From contig NZ_CP133777.1 of assembly GCF_034347385.1 (NCBI RefSeq), forward strand, positions 248,001 to 312,000: a DNA stretch of 64,000 bases, given 5' to 3'. A program made the translations under genes and the position numbers. The notes under the pieces were generated by a model. That model had not been told where the DNA came from and did not search any database. It was given only the letters and a program-made list of their open reading frames with translations. Below, piece after piece: positions 36,002-44,503 of this stretch. The stretch's first letter is position 1. Each line of letters opens with the position of its first letter. This stretch comes from Actimicrobium sp. CCC2.4 (lineage in GTDB: Bacteria > Pseudomonadota > Gammaproteobacteria > Burkholderiales > Burkholderiaceae_D).

Positions 36002-36994
36002 ATGCTGGCTCAACAATTCTGCCCCATCCCCGCCGACGAACCTGAACGCATCGCGCGCGTGCGGTCCTTCGACATCCTCGATACCCCGCCCGAAATCGAG
36101 TTCGACGCCCTCACGCGCGTCGTCGCCCACGCGTTCAATGCGCCTATCGCCGTGATTGCTCTGATGGACAGCGACCGGCTCTGGTTCAAGTCCAGGCTGG
36201 GACTGGACGTCCCCCAGCTGGACCGGAAAATCGCTTTTTGTGCCCATGCCATCATGACGCCCGATGCGCCGCTGGTGATTGAGGATCTGGCCGGCGACGC
36301 GCGCTTTATCATCAACCCGCTGGTCAGCCGCGCTCCCCACTTGCGCTTTTATGCCGGTGCGCCGCTGGTCGATGACGGCGGTCATGCACTCGGTACGATC
36401 GCCGTGATCGATACCCGGCCGCGCCCGTTCAATGATGCGCAACGGAAGATCCTGATGGATTGTTCGAGGCTGGTGATGACTGCGCTGCAGGGACGCCGCC
36501 GGGCACTGCTGCTGGAGCGACTGGCGATGACGGATTACCTGACCGGCTTGCCCAACCGGGTCCAGTTCGACCAGGCCATGGCAACCGAAATGCAGCACGC
36601 GCAACGTTCCGGAAAACCGTTCAGCCTGCTGTGCCTCGATCTCGATGGCTTCAAGGGTGTCAATGATCAATTCGGCCACGCGGCCGGCGATGAAGTGCTG
36701 TGCGAAGTGGCGCGACGGCTGCAGCGGCAATTGCGGCTGGGTGATACGGCGGCCCGCCTCGGCGGCGACGAATTTGCCATCGTCACGCGCGATGCCGACA
36801 GTGCTGCGGTGACGACATTGGCACACCGGTTGACGGAGTCCGTCCGGCTACCCATCGAGCTGTCCGGCGGCAACCGGGTGACGCTGGGGATTTCGGTCGG
36901 GATTGCGTCCTACACCAGCGATGTCACGTCGGCGCAGCTGCTGCTGGCGCGCGCCGACAAAGCCCTTTACAGCATCAAGAATCAGCTGCGCTGA
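36002..36994 (+). CDS. GAF-GGDEF diguanylate cyclase
   Basis: 330 aa. The N-terminal GAF domain (residues about 20-165; FDALTRVVAHAFNAPIAVIAL, FYAGAPLVDDGGHALGTIAV) senses an unknown signal. The GGDEF domain (about 172-330) has TDYLTGLPNR, a full RLGGDEFAIV active site and the product-inhibition site RLGD four residues ahead (RxxD), so it should make cyclic di-GMP from two GTP and be feedback inhibited. No membrane segment, so it is cytosolic. The 3' end overlaps the convergent cupin gene by 20 bp. Confidence 0.92.
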   Translation: MLAQQFCPIPADEPERIARVRSFDILDTPPEIEFDALTRVVAHAFNAPIAVIALMDSDRLWFKSRLGLDVPQLDRKIAFCAHAIMTPDAPLVIEDLAGDARFIINPLVSRAPHLRFYAGAPLVDDGGHALGTIAVIDTRPRPFNDAQRKILMDCSRLVMTALQGRRRALLLERLAMTDYLTGLPNRVQFDQAMATEMQHAQRSGKPFSLLCLDLDGFKGVNDQFGHAAGDEVLCEVARRLQRQLRLGDTAARLGGDEFAIVTRDADSAAVTTLAHRLTESVRLPIELSGGNRVTLGISVGIASYTSDVTSAQLLLARADKALYSIKNQLR

Positions 36995-37658
36995 GCTGCG
37001 GCAGTATGCCGCCCTGCTTGATCCAGACCAGGCATCCTTGCGCACCGGCCTGTGCCTGCAGGCTCGCTGGTGCCGGCAGGCGCAGCCAGGACTGCACGGC
37101 AAAGGCTTCGCCGCTCTCTGCAAAACTGCCTTCGAGTACCAGCACTTCGACGCCTTCCGGATACGATTGACGGATCATCGAGCCGGCGGCCCAGCGTTCG
37201 ATCTGCACGACTTCGTGCTGATCGACGAACAAGGCTCGCACGGACACGCCGGCCCGCTCCGGCACCGGCTGAAAATCGTCCGGTCCGGCCGCCAGCCGCA
37301 CTGCGGTCCGGTCATCCGGATCGAACTGCCTGAGCTTGACGAGAATCGTGCAACCCGGACCGGAGTGCGGCGTGTGCTGCGACGTCGGCGGATTGCGCAC
37401 ATAGGTGCCCGCCGGACAATCGCCATGCTCGTCGCTGAACACCCCGTCCAGCACCAGAAACTCTTCGCCACCGCCATGCACATGCGCGGTGAACTGGCTG
37501 CCGGCGGCATAGCGCACGATCGAGGTGGCACGGGCGACTTCGTCACCGATGCGGTCGAGCATGCGCCGCTCGATGCCGGCCACCGGCGACGCGACCCACG
37601 GCAATTGCGCCGCATGCACGGCGACGCGGAGGCTGAAATCGGCATTGAGCTGCATCAT
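36975..37658 (-). CDS. Cupin-fold protein of the ChrR type (anti-ECF-sigma cupin-like)
   Basis: 227 aa with two cupin halves. The first has the metal-binding pattern HVHGGGEEFLVLDGVFSDEHG (H-x-H, then E and H; residues about 47-67), followed by GTYVRNPPTSQHTPHS; the second has GVEVLVLEGSF without the histidines, so it is probably structural only. The start MMQLNADFSL at 37658 is preferred; the open frame goes on to 37706 without a ribosome binding site. There is no N-terminal anti-sigma zinc domain and no sigma factor next to it, so an enzyme such as a dioxygenase or acetylacetone-cleaving-like cupin is also possible. Confidence 0.75.
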   Translation of the reverse strand: MMQLNADFSLRVAVHAAQLPWVASPVAGIERRMLDRIGDEVARATSIVRYAAGSQFTAHVHGGGEEFLVLDGVFSDEHGDCPAGTYVRNPPTSQHTPHSGPGCTILVKLRQFDPDDRTAVRLAAGPDDFQPVPERAGVSVRALFVDQHEVVQIERWAAGSMIRQSYPEGVEVLVLEGSFAESGEAFAVQSWLRLPAPASLQAQAGAQGCLVWIKQGGILPQLSAADS

Positions 37659-37660
37659 GA

Positions 37661-37993
37661 TCAGGATGCCTTGACGCCGGGACGCGCGGCGATGCGGGCG
37701 CGCCATTCATGCAGGCTGGCCAGGTCGGCAGGAATCGCGATCTTCGCAAAATCGGCAAAGCCCGGACCAACGAAGGCGGTGATGTCGGTGCTCCCGGCGA
37801 TCATGGTGCCATCATCAAGTTCGAGTACCGGCACGGCCGCCGACGGATTTTTGGCCACGAAGGCCGGTAATTTGTGTTCGCCTGCCGGGACATTGACATG
37901 GACAAATTCGACACGGTCAGTCAGGCCTTTTTCAGCCAGGGCGATGCGTACGCGGGCGGGACTCGGGAACCCCTTGAAATCGTAAATCTTCAT
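37661..37993 (-). CDS. Glutathione S-transferase with a large internal deletion
   Basis: 110 aa; relatives have about 200. Residues 1-68 are a complete thioredoxin-like GST N-terminus (MKIYDFKGFPSPARVRIAL; NPSAAVPVLELDDGTMIAGS with the cis-Pro). The sequence then passes directly into the last helix of the C-terminal domain (DITAFVGPGFADFAKIAIPA). About 90-95 residues of the helical domain are missing in frame, apparently joined at a short common motif (T-x-IT). It may be non-functional or a thioredoxin-fold mini-protein. It is 3 bp upstream of the cupin gene, and ATG 37993 has no strong ribosome binding site. Confidence 0.72.
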   Translation of the reverse strand: MKIYDFKGFPSPARVRIALAEKGLTDRVEFVHVNVPAGEHKLPAFVAKNPSAAVPVLELDDGTMIAGSTDITAFVGPGFADFAKIAIPADLASLHEWRARIAARPGVKAS

Positions 37994-38069
37994 GTTGGTA
38001 GCTCCGGCAGGTGAGCTGCAAAGTCTACAAGACTCCGGCGGCAGACGTACGACAGCGCCGCAGAGCCGC

Positions 38070-39608
38070 CTACAACAACTCTTCGGGTGCCAGCGGCGAG
38101 AGCAGCCAGAGCCCGAATTCAAGCAGGCTGCTGACATCGGGCTCGCTGGTGTAGACCACTTCGACACCGTCATCGGTGGCCACCCATTCCAGCGCACCGG
38201 TGCGCGCCGACAGGCGCAGCCGGTAGACACTTTCGTCGTGGTCGGCCCTGAGCAAACCATCGATTTCAGCGGCCAGCACGGGGCTGTCGATGACCAGTCC
38301 CATTTCGGTATTAGTGCGCGCCGAGCGGGCATCCAGATTGAGCGAGCCGATGAACACGCGACGCTGATCGACCACAACCACCTTCGCGTGCAGGCTGGCA
38401 TGCGACGAGCCGAACAGGCCCAGGCGGTTGCGCTTTTGCGCGCCGGTTGCACTGAGCTCGTACAGATGCACGCCCAGTTCCAGCATCGGGCGCCGATACC
38501 GGGCATAGCCGATATGCACCAGTGCCGAGTCGTTGGCCGCCAGCGAATTGGTCAGCACCACCATGCGGATACCGCGCGCAGCCAGCCGCTGCATCGCCGC
38601 CATGCCGATTTTGCCGGGCACAAAATACGGCGAGATCACGACCACGTCCGATTGCGCACTCTCCATCAGGCCGACGATATGGTGGCTCACTGTCGCGCCG
38701 GCGTCGCGCCCGCTCAGGCCGGCGACTTTATCGGGCGAATCGGCCACCACGCTGGCAGGCGCCCAGGCCAGCGCCAGCCTGCCGGCATCGATCTCGGTGG
38801 CCAGCGCAGCATGACCGAGCGGATCACGCACTGCCTCTACCGCCGCCACAAGCGCGGTCGGCGGCGATGGCGGCGCGACCTCGACATCAAGCGGCACCGT
38901 GCCGAAGACGGTGGCCGGATAGGCGTAATCGCTATTCCAGAAATCGTCGAATACGGCCGACAGCTGCGGCACGATGGCACCGGCGGCAAACACATCGAGA
39001 TCAATGAAATTGCTGGCCGTGCCCTGCATGAAGTATTCGTTGCCGATGTTGCGCCCGCCGGTGATGGCCATCGCGTTGTCGGCCACGAACAACTTGTTGT
39101 GCATCCGGTGGTTGACCCGGTTCAGATCGCCCAGCGACGCCAGCACGCGGGTGAACAAGCGCGAACGACCGCCGGCAAAGGGATTAAAGACGCGCACCTC
39201 AAAGTTCGGACGGGACGACAAGCGGGCCAGCAAGTCATCCTGTCCCTGCGTGGCGATATCGTCGAGCAGTACCCGCACCCGTACGCCGCGCTTTGCCGCC
39301 GCCAGCAATTCGCGCCCGATCGCACGACCCGACTCATCGCCATGGAACAGGTAGTACTGGACGTCGAGGGTGCGTTCGGCGCGGCGCGCCAGCGCGATGC
39401 GGGTGTCGAAGGCAAAACTGCCGGTCGGCAGCAAGCGAAAACCCGACTGTTCGCCCGCCGGCAGCGAGGCCAGCACGATCTGGCCGAGGCGGGTGTCCTG
39501 CGGCGTGGCCAGCGCCACCGACGGCGTCCGGTGGACCTGTTCGGGCAGCGTGGCACAGCCGCCCAGAAGCAGCGCCGCAGTCAACAGCAGCAGAGAATTT
39601 TTCATCAT
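38070..39608 (-). CDS. Phospholipase D-family lipoprotein (cardiolipin synthase C-like)
   Basis: 512 aa with a lipoprotein signal (LLLGGC near residue 18). Two HKD motifs are seen: HNKLFVADNAMAITGGRNIG near residue 170 and HAKVVVVDQRRVFIGSLNLD near residue 405, each with the Lys and Asp of the PLD active site. The arrangement is that of ClsC-type phosphatidyltransferases, which make cardiolipin from two phospholipids, but the lipoprotein anchor suggests a periplasmic or outer-membrane active site. Start: ATG 39608 or 39605 (MM). Confidence 0.87.
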   Translation of the reverse strand: MMKNSLLLLTAALLLGGCATLPEQVHRTPSVALATPQDTRLGQIVLASLPAGEQSGFRLLPTGSFAFDTRIALARRAERTLDVQYYLFHGDESGRAIGRELLAAAKRGVRVRVLLDDIATQGQDDLLARLSSRPNFEVRVFNPFAGGRSRLFTRVLASLGDLNRVNHRMHNKLFVADNAMAITGGRNIGNEYFMQGTASNFIDLDVFAAGAIVPQLSAVFDDFWNSDYAYPATVFGTVPLDVEVAPPSPPTALVAAVEAVRDPLGHAALATEIDAGRLALAWAPASVVADSPDKVAGLSGRDAGATVSHHIVGLMESAQSDVVVISPYFVPGKIGMAAMQRLAARGIRMVVLTNSLAANDSALVHIGYARYRRPMLELGVHLYELSATGAQKRNRLGLFGSSHASLHAKVVVVDQRRVFIGSLNLDARSARTNTEMGLVIDSPVLAAEIDGLLRADHDESVYRLRLSARTGALEWVATDDGVEVVYTSEPDVSSLLEFGLWLLSPLAPEELL

Positions 39609-39645
39609 CGGTCGGTCACAGGATTACAGGATTACGACGGCAGCA

Positions 39646-41598
39646 TCAGGGAACGGCGCGCGCGCCGCGACGCGTGTTGCGGGCATTATCGCGGAAGACT
39701 GACTGGCACGGGTCGGTGCCCGGATTGGCACCATCCCACAGGGCCGTACCGACAATGCTCAGCCCGCCGGTGGCAATCGCCGCGCCGAGCCGTATCAGCG
39801 CCGACGGCGTGCCGGTTGGATCGAGCATGACGAGCGGACGGTCCAGCGGACCACTGATGCGCACGTCGCCGGTCAATGTCGCCAGGCCGATCGCGATGCC
39901 GGACCGGGCCCGCACGCGACCGTGCAGGTTCACGGTTTCTGCGCGCAAATCGAGGATGCCGCTAGTGAGCAACTGGCTGGCCTGGCTGCGCACACCCACC
40001 AGCGGACTGGCGGCAGCACGACCGTCGACGAAGACGAGGTTGGCCGCGGCACATTCGAGCAGGATCCGGTTGTCATCGCGCACCGAAAAAATCGGCGTCA
40101 GTCCGGTCAGCAGGGCTTCGGCCTGCGCACCGGAACGACTGATGATGGTGGCCGGCCCGACGCGGACGCGGACCGGACCGCTCAACGATGCCGCCATCTC
40201 TTTCATGTTGTCGCCATGGGCGTCTACCCGGGCATCGATCTGCATCGGGCCACCGGTCAGCGGGGCAATCCCGCCGACCGCAATCATCCATTTTTGCAGC
40301 GAAATATCCTGTAGTTGTAACGCCATGTGCGCTTGCTTGCCCGCCGCTTTTAGGCGGATGTCGCCGCTGGCGCTGCCATCGAGCAAGCGTGCCTTGATCT
40401 GACTCAGCTGCAGCGTATCGTCATCGATCAGCAGCGTGCTGCTGACATCGGTCAACTCGACACCGGGCCGGGTGCGCAGCCTGCCAATACGCACGTCGAC
40501 ACTGCCCTGCGCACCCTTGAGCGCCGCGAGAGCGCGCCACGTAAACGGCCGGGAATGGAACAGTTCGCCGGCCGGCTTTGGCGGTAACGGTGCCCGACCG
40601 GCGTCGGCCAGCACGGCCACCCAATCCAGCAACGGGGTAGATAGCTGTGCATCAAAGGTCGGCCGGCTACCACCCCGATCGAGGCGGGCATTGCCGGTGA
40701 CCTGCAAATCGCCAAGCCGGGCATCGATCGCGCTGGCGGTCAGCGTACCGCCCGATTCATGCAATTCGGCATGCAGCGAGATGGGCGCGATGGTGCGCAA
40801 GCCTGCATCCAGATTCATGAATGCCAGCAAGTCATTGGGCCGGTGCGCATCAACCTGCAACTTGACCGCGGCATTGGTTAGCACGGCCTGCAGCGGCAGG
40901 CGGCCCTCGGCCCTCAGGCGTGCCGAACCGGTCTGCAAGGTAATCCTGCCGCTGGGCAGCACCGACAGTTGATCGAGCCGCGCACTGGCAACCAGCTCGC
41001 GCCGGTCGCGCCGCAACAGCGCGTCGACCTCGATGTCGCGCCAGCCGGGTTCGCTGAGAATGCTCAATTGCGTGATCTGCGTGATGCCGCTATCGAATTG
41101 CGGGCTGCGGTAGCGTACGCTGGACTGGCTTATCCGGACCGAAGTCAGCGCGCCCAGATCCAGCGGTGCAGCACCTTGTCCGGCAGCCGGCCAGCGCCAG
41201 TTCGGGACACCATCGCCGTTTCTTTCCAGCTCGAGGTGCACGCCCCGGGCAACCAGGCCGGATATCCGCACCTGCCCGACCAGCAATGGCCACAGCGCCA
41301 GTCGTGCCGACACTTGCGCGGCCTGTAACAACGGAATTGCCTGCGCATCGGCCGGATCGGCAATCTGCAAGCGATAGATATCGATCCCCGGCTGCGGCAG
41401 CAAATGTACTGACAGCGCGCCGATGTGCACCGGACGTCCCGAGTCTGCCGTCGCACGCTGCTCGAGCCAGCTGATCCAGCGTGGCTGGTCGAACAACAGG
41501 TGCGACGCCAGCGCCATCCCGGCCACCAGCAACAGAACAATGACGGCACTGATGCAGGCATAACGGGGAATGTCGACCGGAATTCCGGGTAGGCGCAT
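39646..41598 (-). CDS. AsmA-family envelope protein
   Basis: 650 aa. A single N-terminal membrane segment (YACISAVIVLLLVAGMALA) is followed by a long periplasmic region of beta repeats typical of AsmA/TamB-like proteins (GRPVHIGALSVHLLPQPGID near residue 55; a C-terminal DVRISGPLDRPLVMLDP). Proteins of this family form grooves that help move or place phospholipids between membranes. ATG 41598 with AGGAAA upstream is preferred over an open extension to 41679. It is not a close copy of the AsmA-like gene at the right end of the window. Confidence 0.85.
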   Translation of the reverse strand: MRLPGIPVDIPRYACISAVIVLLLVAGMALASHLLFDQPRWISWLEQRATADSGRPVHIGALSVHLLPQPGIDIYRLQIADPADAQAIPLLQAAQVSARLALWPLLVGQVRISGLVARGVHLELERNGDGVPNWRWPAAGQGAAPLDLGALTSVRISQSSVRYRSPQFDSGITQITQLSILSEPGWRDIEVDALLRRDRRELVASARLDQLSVLPSGRITLQTGSARLRAEGRLPLQAVLTNAAVKLQVDAHRPNDLLAFMNLDAGLRTIAPISLHAELHESGGTLTASAIDARLGDLQVTGNARLDRGGSRPTFDAQLSTPLLDWVAVLADAGRAPLPPKPAGELFHSRPFTWRALAALKGAQGSVDVRIGRLRTRPGVELTDVSSTLLIDDDTLQLSQIKARLLDGSASGDIRLKAAGKQAHMALQLQDISLQKWMIAVGGIAPLTGGPMQIDARVDAHGDNMKEMAASLSGPVRVRVGPATIISRSGAQAEALLTGLTPIFSVRDDNRILLECAAANLVFVDGRAAASPLVGVRSQASQLLTSGILDLRAETVNLHGRVRARSGIAIGLATLTGDVRISGPLDRPLVMLDPTGTPSALIRLGAAIATGGLSIVGTALWDGANPGTDPCQSVFRDNARNTRRGARAVP

Positions 41599-41733
41599 GG
41601 CGGTATTTCCTGGCAGAAGAAAGAAGGGGGTGGGTTCCCATGGTCGGATTGTAAAGCGCCGATGCCCATCAAACGACAAATGCCCGCCCGGCGCATTGTG
41701 CGCGGGGCGGGCACCCGGACCGCTCGGATCGAC

Positions 41734-41913
41734 TTACTTGGACTTGTCGTCGATGAATTCCTTGGCATCACCCAGGCCTTTTTGGGCCTTGCCTTCGATC
41801 TGTTTGCCAAGACCCTTGGCTTGCTGTTCCTTGCTGCCGGTTAGCTTGCCTGCTTCTTCCTGAAGCTTGCCTGCGAGGTCCTTGATTTCACCACTTACTT
41901 GATCTTTGTTCAT
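41734..41913 (-). CDS. CsbD-family stress-response protein
   Basis: 59-aa hydrophilic protein (MNKDQVSGEIKDLAGKLQEE; KLTGSKEQQAKGLGKQIEGK) with the repeated amphipathic pattern of CsbD/YjbJ proteins. AGGAGA-like sequence precedes ATG 41913. In other bacteria such proteins accumulate under general stress; the molecular role is unclear. The 41914-42129 gap holds no recognised element. Confidence 0.9.
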   Translation of the reverse strand: MNKDQVSGEIKDLAGKLQEEAGKLTGSKEQQAKGLGKQIEGKAQKGLGDAKEFIDDKSK

Positions 41914-42129
41914 GCGGGTTCTCCTGAAATAGATAAAGGGGCAGTCCGCTACGCCTGCGGCGGAAACACTGCCGTCATGACGATACGGTGCGCGGCAGCG
42001 CCGATCTGTACGTTGTCGCACATACCAGATCTGCTTACGATGGCGTGTCCGCTGCGGTGCCGGTGCGCTACACTCGCGGCTGACATGCGATAGTCCTCCT
42101 GACCAGCATGTCGATTTACGACTGCGATC

Positions 42130-42549
42130 ATGGCCAAATCCGACTCCCGCGACAAATTTACCCTGGTCACCGCCGGGCTGGTGATCCTGCTGCTGGTAGC
42201 GACCTTCGCGGCGATCTGGTTCTACCGTCAGGACCGGCTCAAGACAGAAGTACGTCAGAACTACACGATGGTCGGACCGCTGGTGATCAGCACCGATGAG
42301 TATTCGGTGGGCACCCGCATGGCGCTGGAAACCAGTGCCGGCGACGCCAAATGGGCGGTCCAGAACCAGCCGGCGATCCGCGCCGTCATCGAATCGACAC
42401 TGCGTTCGCTCGATGCCGAACAGGTGCATATGCCAGGCGGACTGGCGGCCCTGCAAGTCGTGCTGACCGACGCGGTCAACAAGAGCCTGAAGACCGACAA
42501 GGTCGAGCGCATCCTGCTCACCGATTTCCTGCTGCAGACCGGCGTCTGA
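42130..42549 (+). CDS. FliL-like single-pass membrane protein
   Basis: 139 aa. One N-terminal membrane segment (LVTAGLVILLLVATFAAIWFY, residues 12-32) and a periplasmic domain (PLVISTDEYSVGTRMALETS; QPAIRAVIESTLRSLDAEQ; VERILLTDFLLQTGV) that follow the FliL fold: a strand, helices, then a closing strand. FliL binds flagellar stators, but no flagellar genes are nearby, so this could be a FliL-domain protein with another partner. The ribosome binding site is weak. Confidence 0.7.
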   Translation: MAKSDSRDKFTLVTAGLVILLLVATFAAIWFYRQDRLKTEVRQNYTMVGPLVISTDEYSVGTRMALETSAGDAKWAVQNQPAIRAVIESTLRSLDAEQVHMPGGLAALQVVLTDAVNKSLKTDKVERILLTDFLLQTGV

Positions 42550-42575
42550 GCGCTTTTACCTGACGGAGAATGGCC

Positions 42576-42764
42576 ATGTACTACCGGCACTACAAAGGCG
42601 GCATTTATGAACTGGTCGGCCCGGCCACGCTGGAATCAGACCTGACACCGATGGTTGTCTATCGCGCACCTGATGGATCACTGTGGGTCCGGCCGGCGGC
42701 GGTGTTTCATGAACTGGTCGAGGTCGACGGTGTCTGGCAACCGCGCTTCGCTCAAATCCAATAG
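42576..42764 (+). CDS. DUF1653 small protein
   Basis: 62 aa, MYYRHYKGGIYELVGPATLE then VVYRAPDGSLWVRPAAVFHE, the standard DUF1653 pattern (YRHYKGxxYxV... VVYxxxDG...WxRP...F...V). ATG 42576 has GGAG 7 bases upstream; ATG 42570 in the same frame is too close to it. Function unknown. Confidence 0.85.
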   Translation: MYYRHYKGGIYELVGPATLESDLTPMVVYRAPDGSLWVRPAAVFHELVEVDGVWQPRFAQIQ

Positions 42765-42934
42765 TTTCCTGTGGTGAATGTATTAACAATTGTTGACAGT
42801 CTCATCACTATAAACGTTGCATTAAAAATACTAATCACCTATTCTTCGTTGGCATTGTTACTACAGGCCAAGTGCTATCTTCGATGGGACAACGGCCTTA
42901 GATTTTCCCCTTTCAACATTTAACGGAGATTCCC

Positions 42935-43540
42935 ATGAAGTTGTCCCAATTGATCCAGGCAGGCGCCTTCGCCACTATTGCGGTTTTTGGTAGCGCCCAT
43001 GCAGCAGACAACCTGATCACCAATGGTGATTTTGAAACGTTTTCCAGCCCGTTCAACGACTCCTCTTTTTCTACCGTCAACGCTGGCTCCTCCGCGCTGA
43101 CAGGCTGGATCGTCGGTGGTGCATCGATCGATGTGATCAAAAACGGCCAGTACGGTGCCATCAGCGGCAACAGTATTGACTTGCTGGGCACCCCGGGTCC
43201 TGGCTCGCTGTCACAGGCATTCAATACCGTCATTGGCAATTTTTACTCGTTGAATTTTGATCTTTCACAAAACTCTAACGACGCACCATCAACAACAGTC
43301 AGTGTTAATGGCAACAGTATGGTTTATTCCGGCACGATCCCGTTCTCGCATTTCAGCCAGCAATTCAAGGCTACTGAAGCAAGTACGACCCTGTCTTTCT
43401 CGAGTCTGGGTGGCGGTAACAGCGGCGCCGTCCTCGACAACGTCTCGGTCTCGGCAGTACCAGAGCCATCGACCTACGCGCTGATGCTGGGCGGGCTTGG
43501 CTTGATGGGCTTCATGGCACGTCGTCGCAAGCAGTCCTAA
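42935..43540 (+). CDS. PEP-CTERM-anchored secreted protein (DUF642-like)
   Basis: 201 aa. Signal peptide ending AHA-ADNLITNGDFE; the NLITNGDFETF start followed by TGWIVGGASIDVIKNG and SIDLLGTPGPGSLSQ is typical of the DUF642/choice-of-anchor C fold. The C-terminus has PEP (VPEPSTYALMLGGLGLMGF) and an Arg cluster ARRRKQS, the sorting signal cut by exosortase. It should be exported and processed for the cell surface or matrix. No exosortase is in the window. A clear terminator follows. Upstream 42765-42934 is AT-rich promoter-type DNA. Confidence 0.92.
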   Translation: MKLSQLIQAGAFATIAVFGSAHAADNLITNGDFETFSSPFNDSSFSTVNAGSSALTGWIVGGASIDVIKNGQYGAISGNSIDLLGTPGPGSLSQAFNTVIGNFYSLNFDLSQNSNDAPSTTVSVNGNSMVYSGTIPFSHFSQQFKATEASTTLSFSSLGGGNSGAVLDNVSVSAVPEPSTYALMLGGLGLMGFMARRRKQS

Positions 43541-43559
43541 GCACCTGCACACTGCCGGA

Positions 43560-43583
43560 CCCGTCTGCGGACGGGTTTTTTTT
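43560..43583 (+). terminator. Rho-independent terminator after the PEP-CTERM gene
   Basis: CCCGTC-TGCG-GACGGG (43560-43575) followed by eight T residues, starting 20 bp after the stop codon. Confidence 0.92.
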
Positions 43584-43618
43584 CGCCCTGATTTTCGGGC
43601 TTCTGCTACAGTCCCGCC

Positions 43619-44338
43619 ATGAAAAAACTGACCCTCGACCGCCTCCTGCAATCGCAGGGATTCGGCACCCGCAAATGGTGCCGCCAATTGATCGACGACG
43701 GTGAAGTGTCTGTCGCCGGCACCGTCGTGACCGATTACCGGACCGCTTTCGAACCCGATGGCCTGACCTTCCGGCTGTTCGACGAAGACTGGGATTTCCA
43801 CGAACACGTCTTCGTGGCGCTGCACAAGCCGCCAAACTTCGAATGCTCACGCAAGCCCAGCCATCATCCGGGCGTACTGAGCATCCTGCCGGAAAATTTC
43901 ACGTGGCGCGACGTGCAACCGGTCGGCCGGCTTGACCACGACACCACCGGCCTGTTGCTGATGTCGGATCATGGGCCGTTCATCCATGCCCAGTCGTCGC
44001 CGAAATCGCATATCCCGAAAGTGTATGTCGCCACGACCGCTGAAGCGGTCACGCCGGAGCTGGTGGCGCTGCTGCTGGCCGGCGTGCAATTGCATGACGA
44101 ACCGGCACCGCTGGCGGCAGTACGCTGCAGCATGGTCGATAGTCACCGGATAGAGATCGTGCTCGAGCAGGGCAAATACCATCAGGTCAAGCGCATGCTG
44201 GCCGCTGCGGGCAATCATTGCGCAGCGCTGCAGCGCGTAGCAATCGGCCAGCTGACGCTGGAGGGATTGGGGCTGGAAGAAGGGGAATGGTGTTATCTGG
44301 ATGCGGCGGAACTGGCGTTGCTGGTAGCGGGGGATTGA
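43619..44338 (+). CDS. Pseudouridine synthase, RsuA/RluE family
   Basis: 239 aa. The N-terminal S4 RNA-binding domain (LDRLLQSQGFGTRKWCRQLI with GEVSVAG) precedes the catalytic domain with GRLDHDTTGLLLMS near residue 104, where the Asp is the catalytic nucleophile. KVYVATTAEAV and QGKYHQVKRMLAA complete the RsuA family pattern. It isomerises uridine in ribosomal RNA; by length and S4 domain it fits 16S rRNA synthase RsuA (U516), but RluB/E/F-type specificity cannot be ruled out. No ribosome binding site is seen. Confidence 0.9.
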   Translation: MKKLTLDRLLQSQGFGTRKWCRQLIDDGEVSVAGTVVTDYRTAFEPDGLTFRLFDEDWDFHEHVFVALHKPPNFECSRKPSHHPGVLSILPENFTWRDVQPVGRLDHDTTGLLLMSDHGPFIHAQSSPKSHIPKVYVATTAEAVTPELVALLLAGVQLHDEPAPLAAVRCSMVDSHRIEIVLEQGKYHQVKRMLAAAGNHCAALQRVAIGQLTLEGLGLEEGEWCYLDAAELALLVAGD

Positions 44339-44453
44339 GTCGGCCTGACATGCCCGTTTTTGCGATCACGTCAACCACGCCGGTATTTAAAAATGCCACA
44401 CGCACACAGCAGGGCTAAAGAAGTCAGTTTTTCTTGAAACAACCAACAGTAGT

Positions 44454-44470
44454 GATAAAGTTACTTTCCG
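44454..44470. promoter_or_regulatory. Shared motif upstream of chemoreceptor gene 1
   Basis: GATAAAGTTACTTTCCG lies 33 bp before ATG 44504. Its AAAGT-N-ACTTTCCG part is identical to the perfect palindrome upstream of the second chemoreceptor gene (47658-47674); only the outer left arm differs. Confidence 0.4.
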
Positions 44471-44503
44471 TTAAATAATTTCTTTCAATACACGGAGAGA
44501 ACA

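Noticed and set aside
36975-37658. ChrR as anti-sigma factor of an ECF operon
   Set aside because: No sigma factor gene next to it and no N-terminal zinc anti-sigma domain; only the cupin part is supported.
37992-39830. 612-codon open frame on the plus strand opposite the PLD-family gene
   Set aside because: Low-complexity Arg/Gln/His/Gly composition typical of the antisense of a high-GC gene; the minus strand carries clear HKD motifs.
42793-42821. TTGACA at 42793 as promoter of the PEP-CTERM gene
   Set aside because: TATAAA lies only 10 nt downstream and no -10 box is found at 16-18 nt spacing.
44454-44475. Flagellar sigma-28 promoter before chemoreceptor gene 1
   Set aside because: TAAAGTTA resembles a -35 box, but no GCCGATAA-like -10 box stands at the required 11-nt distance.
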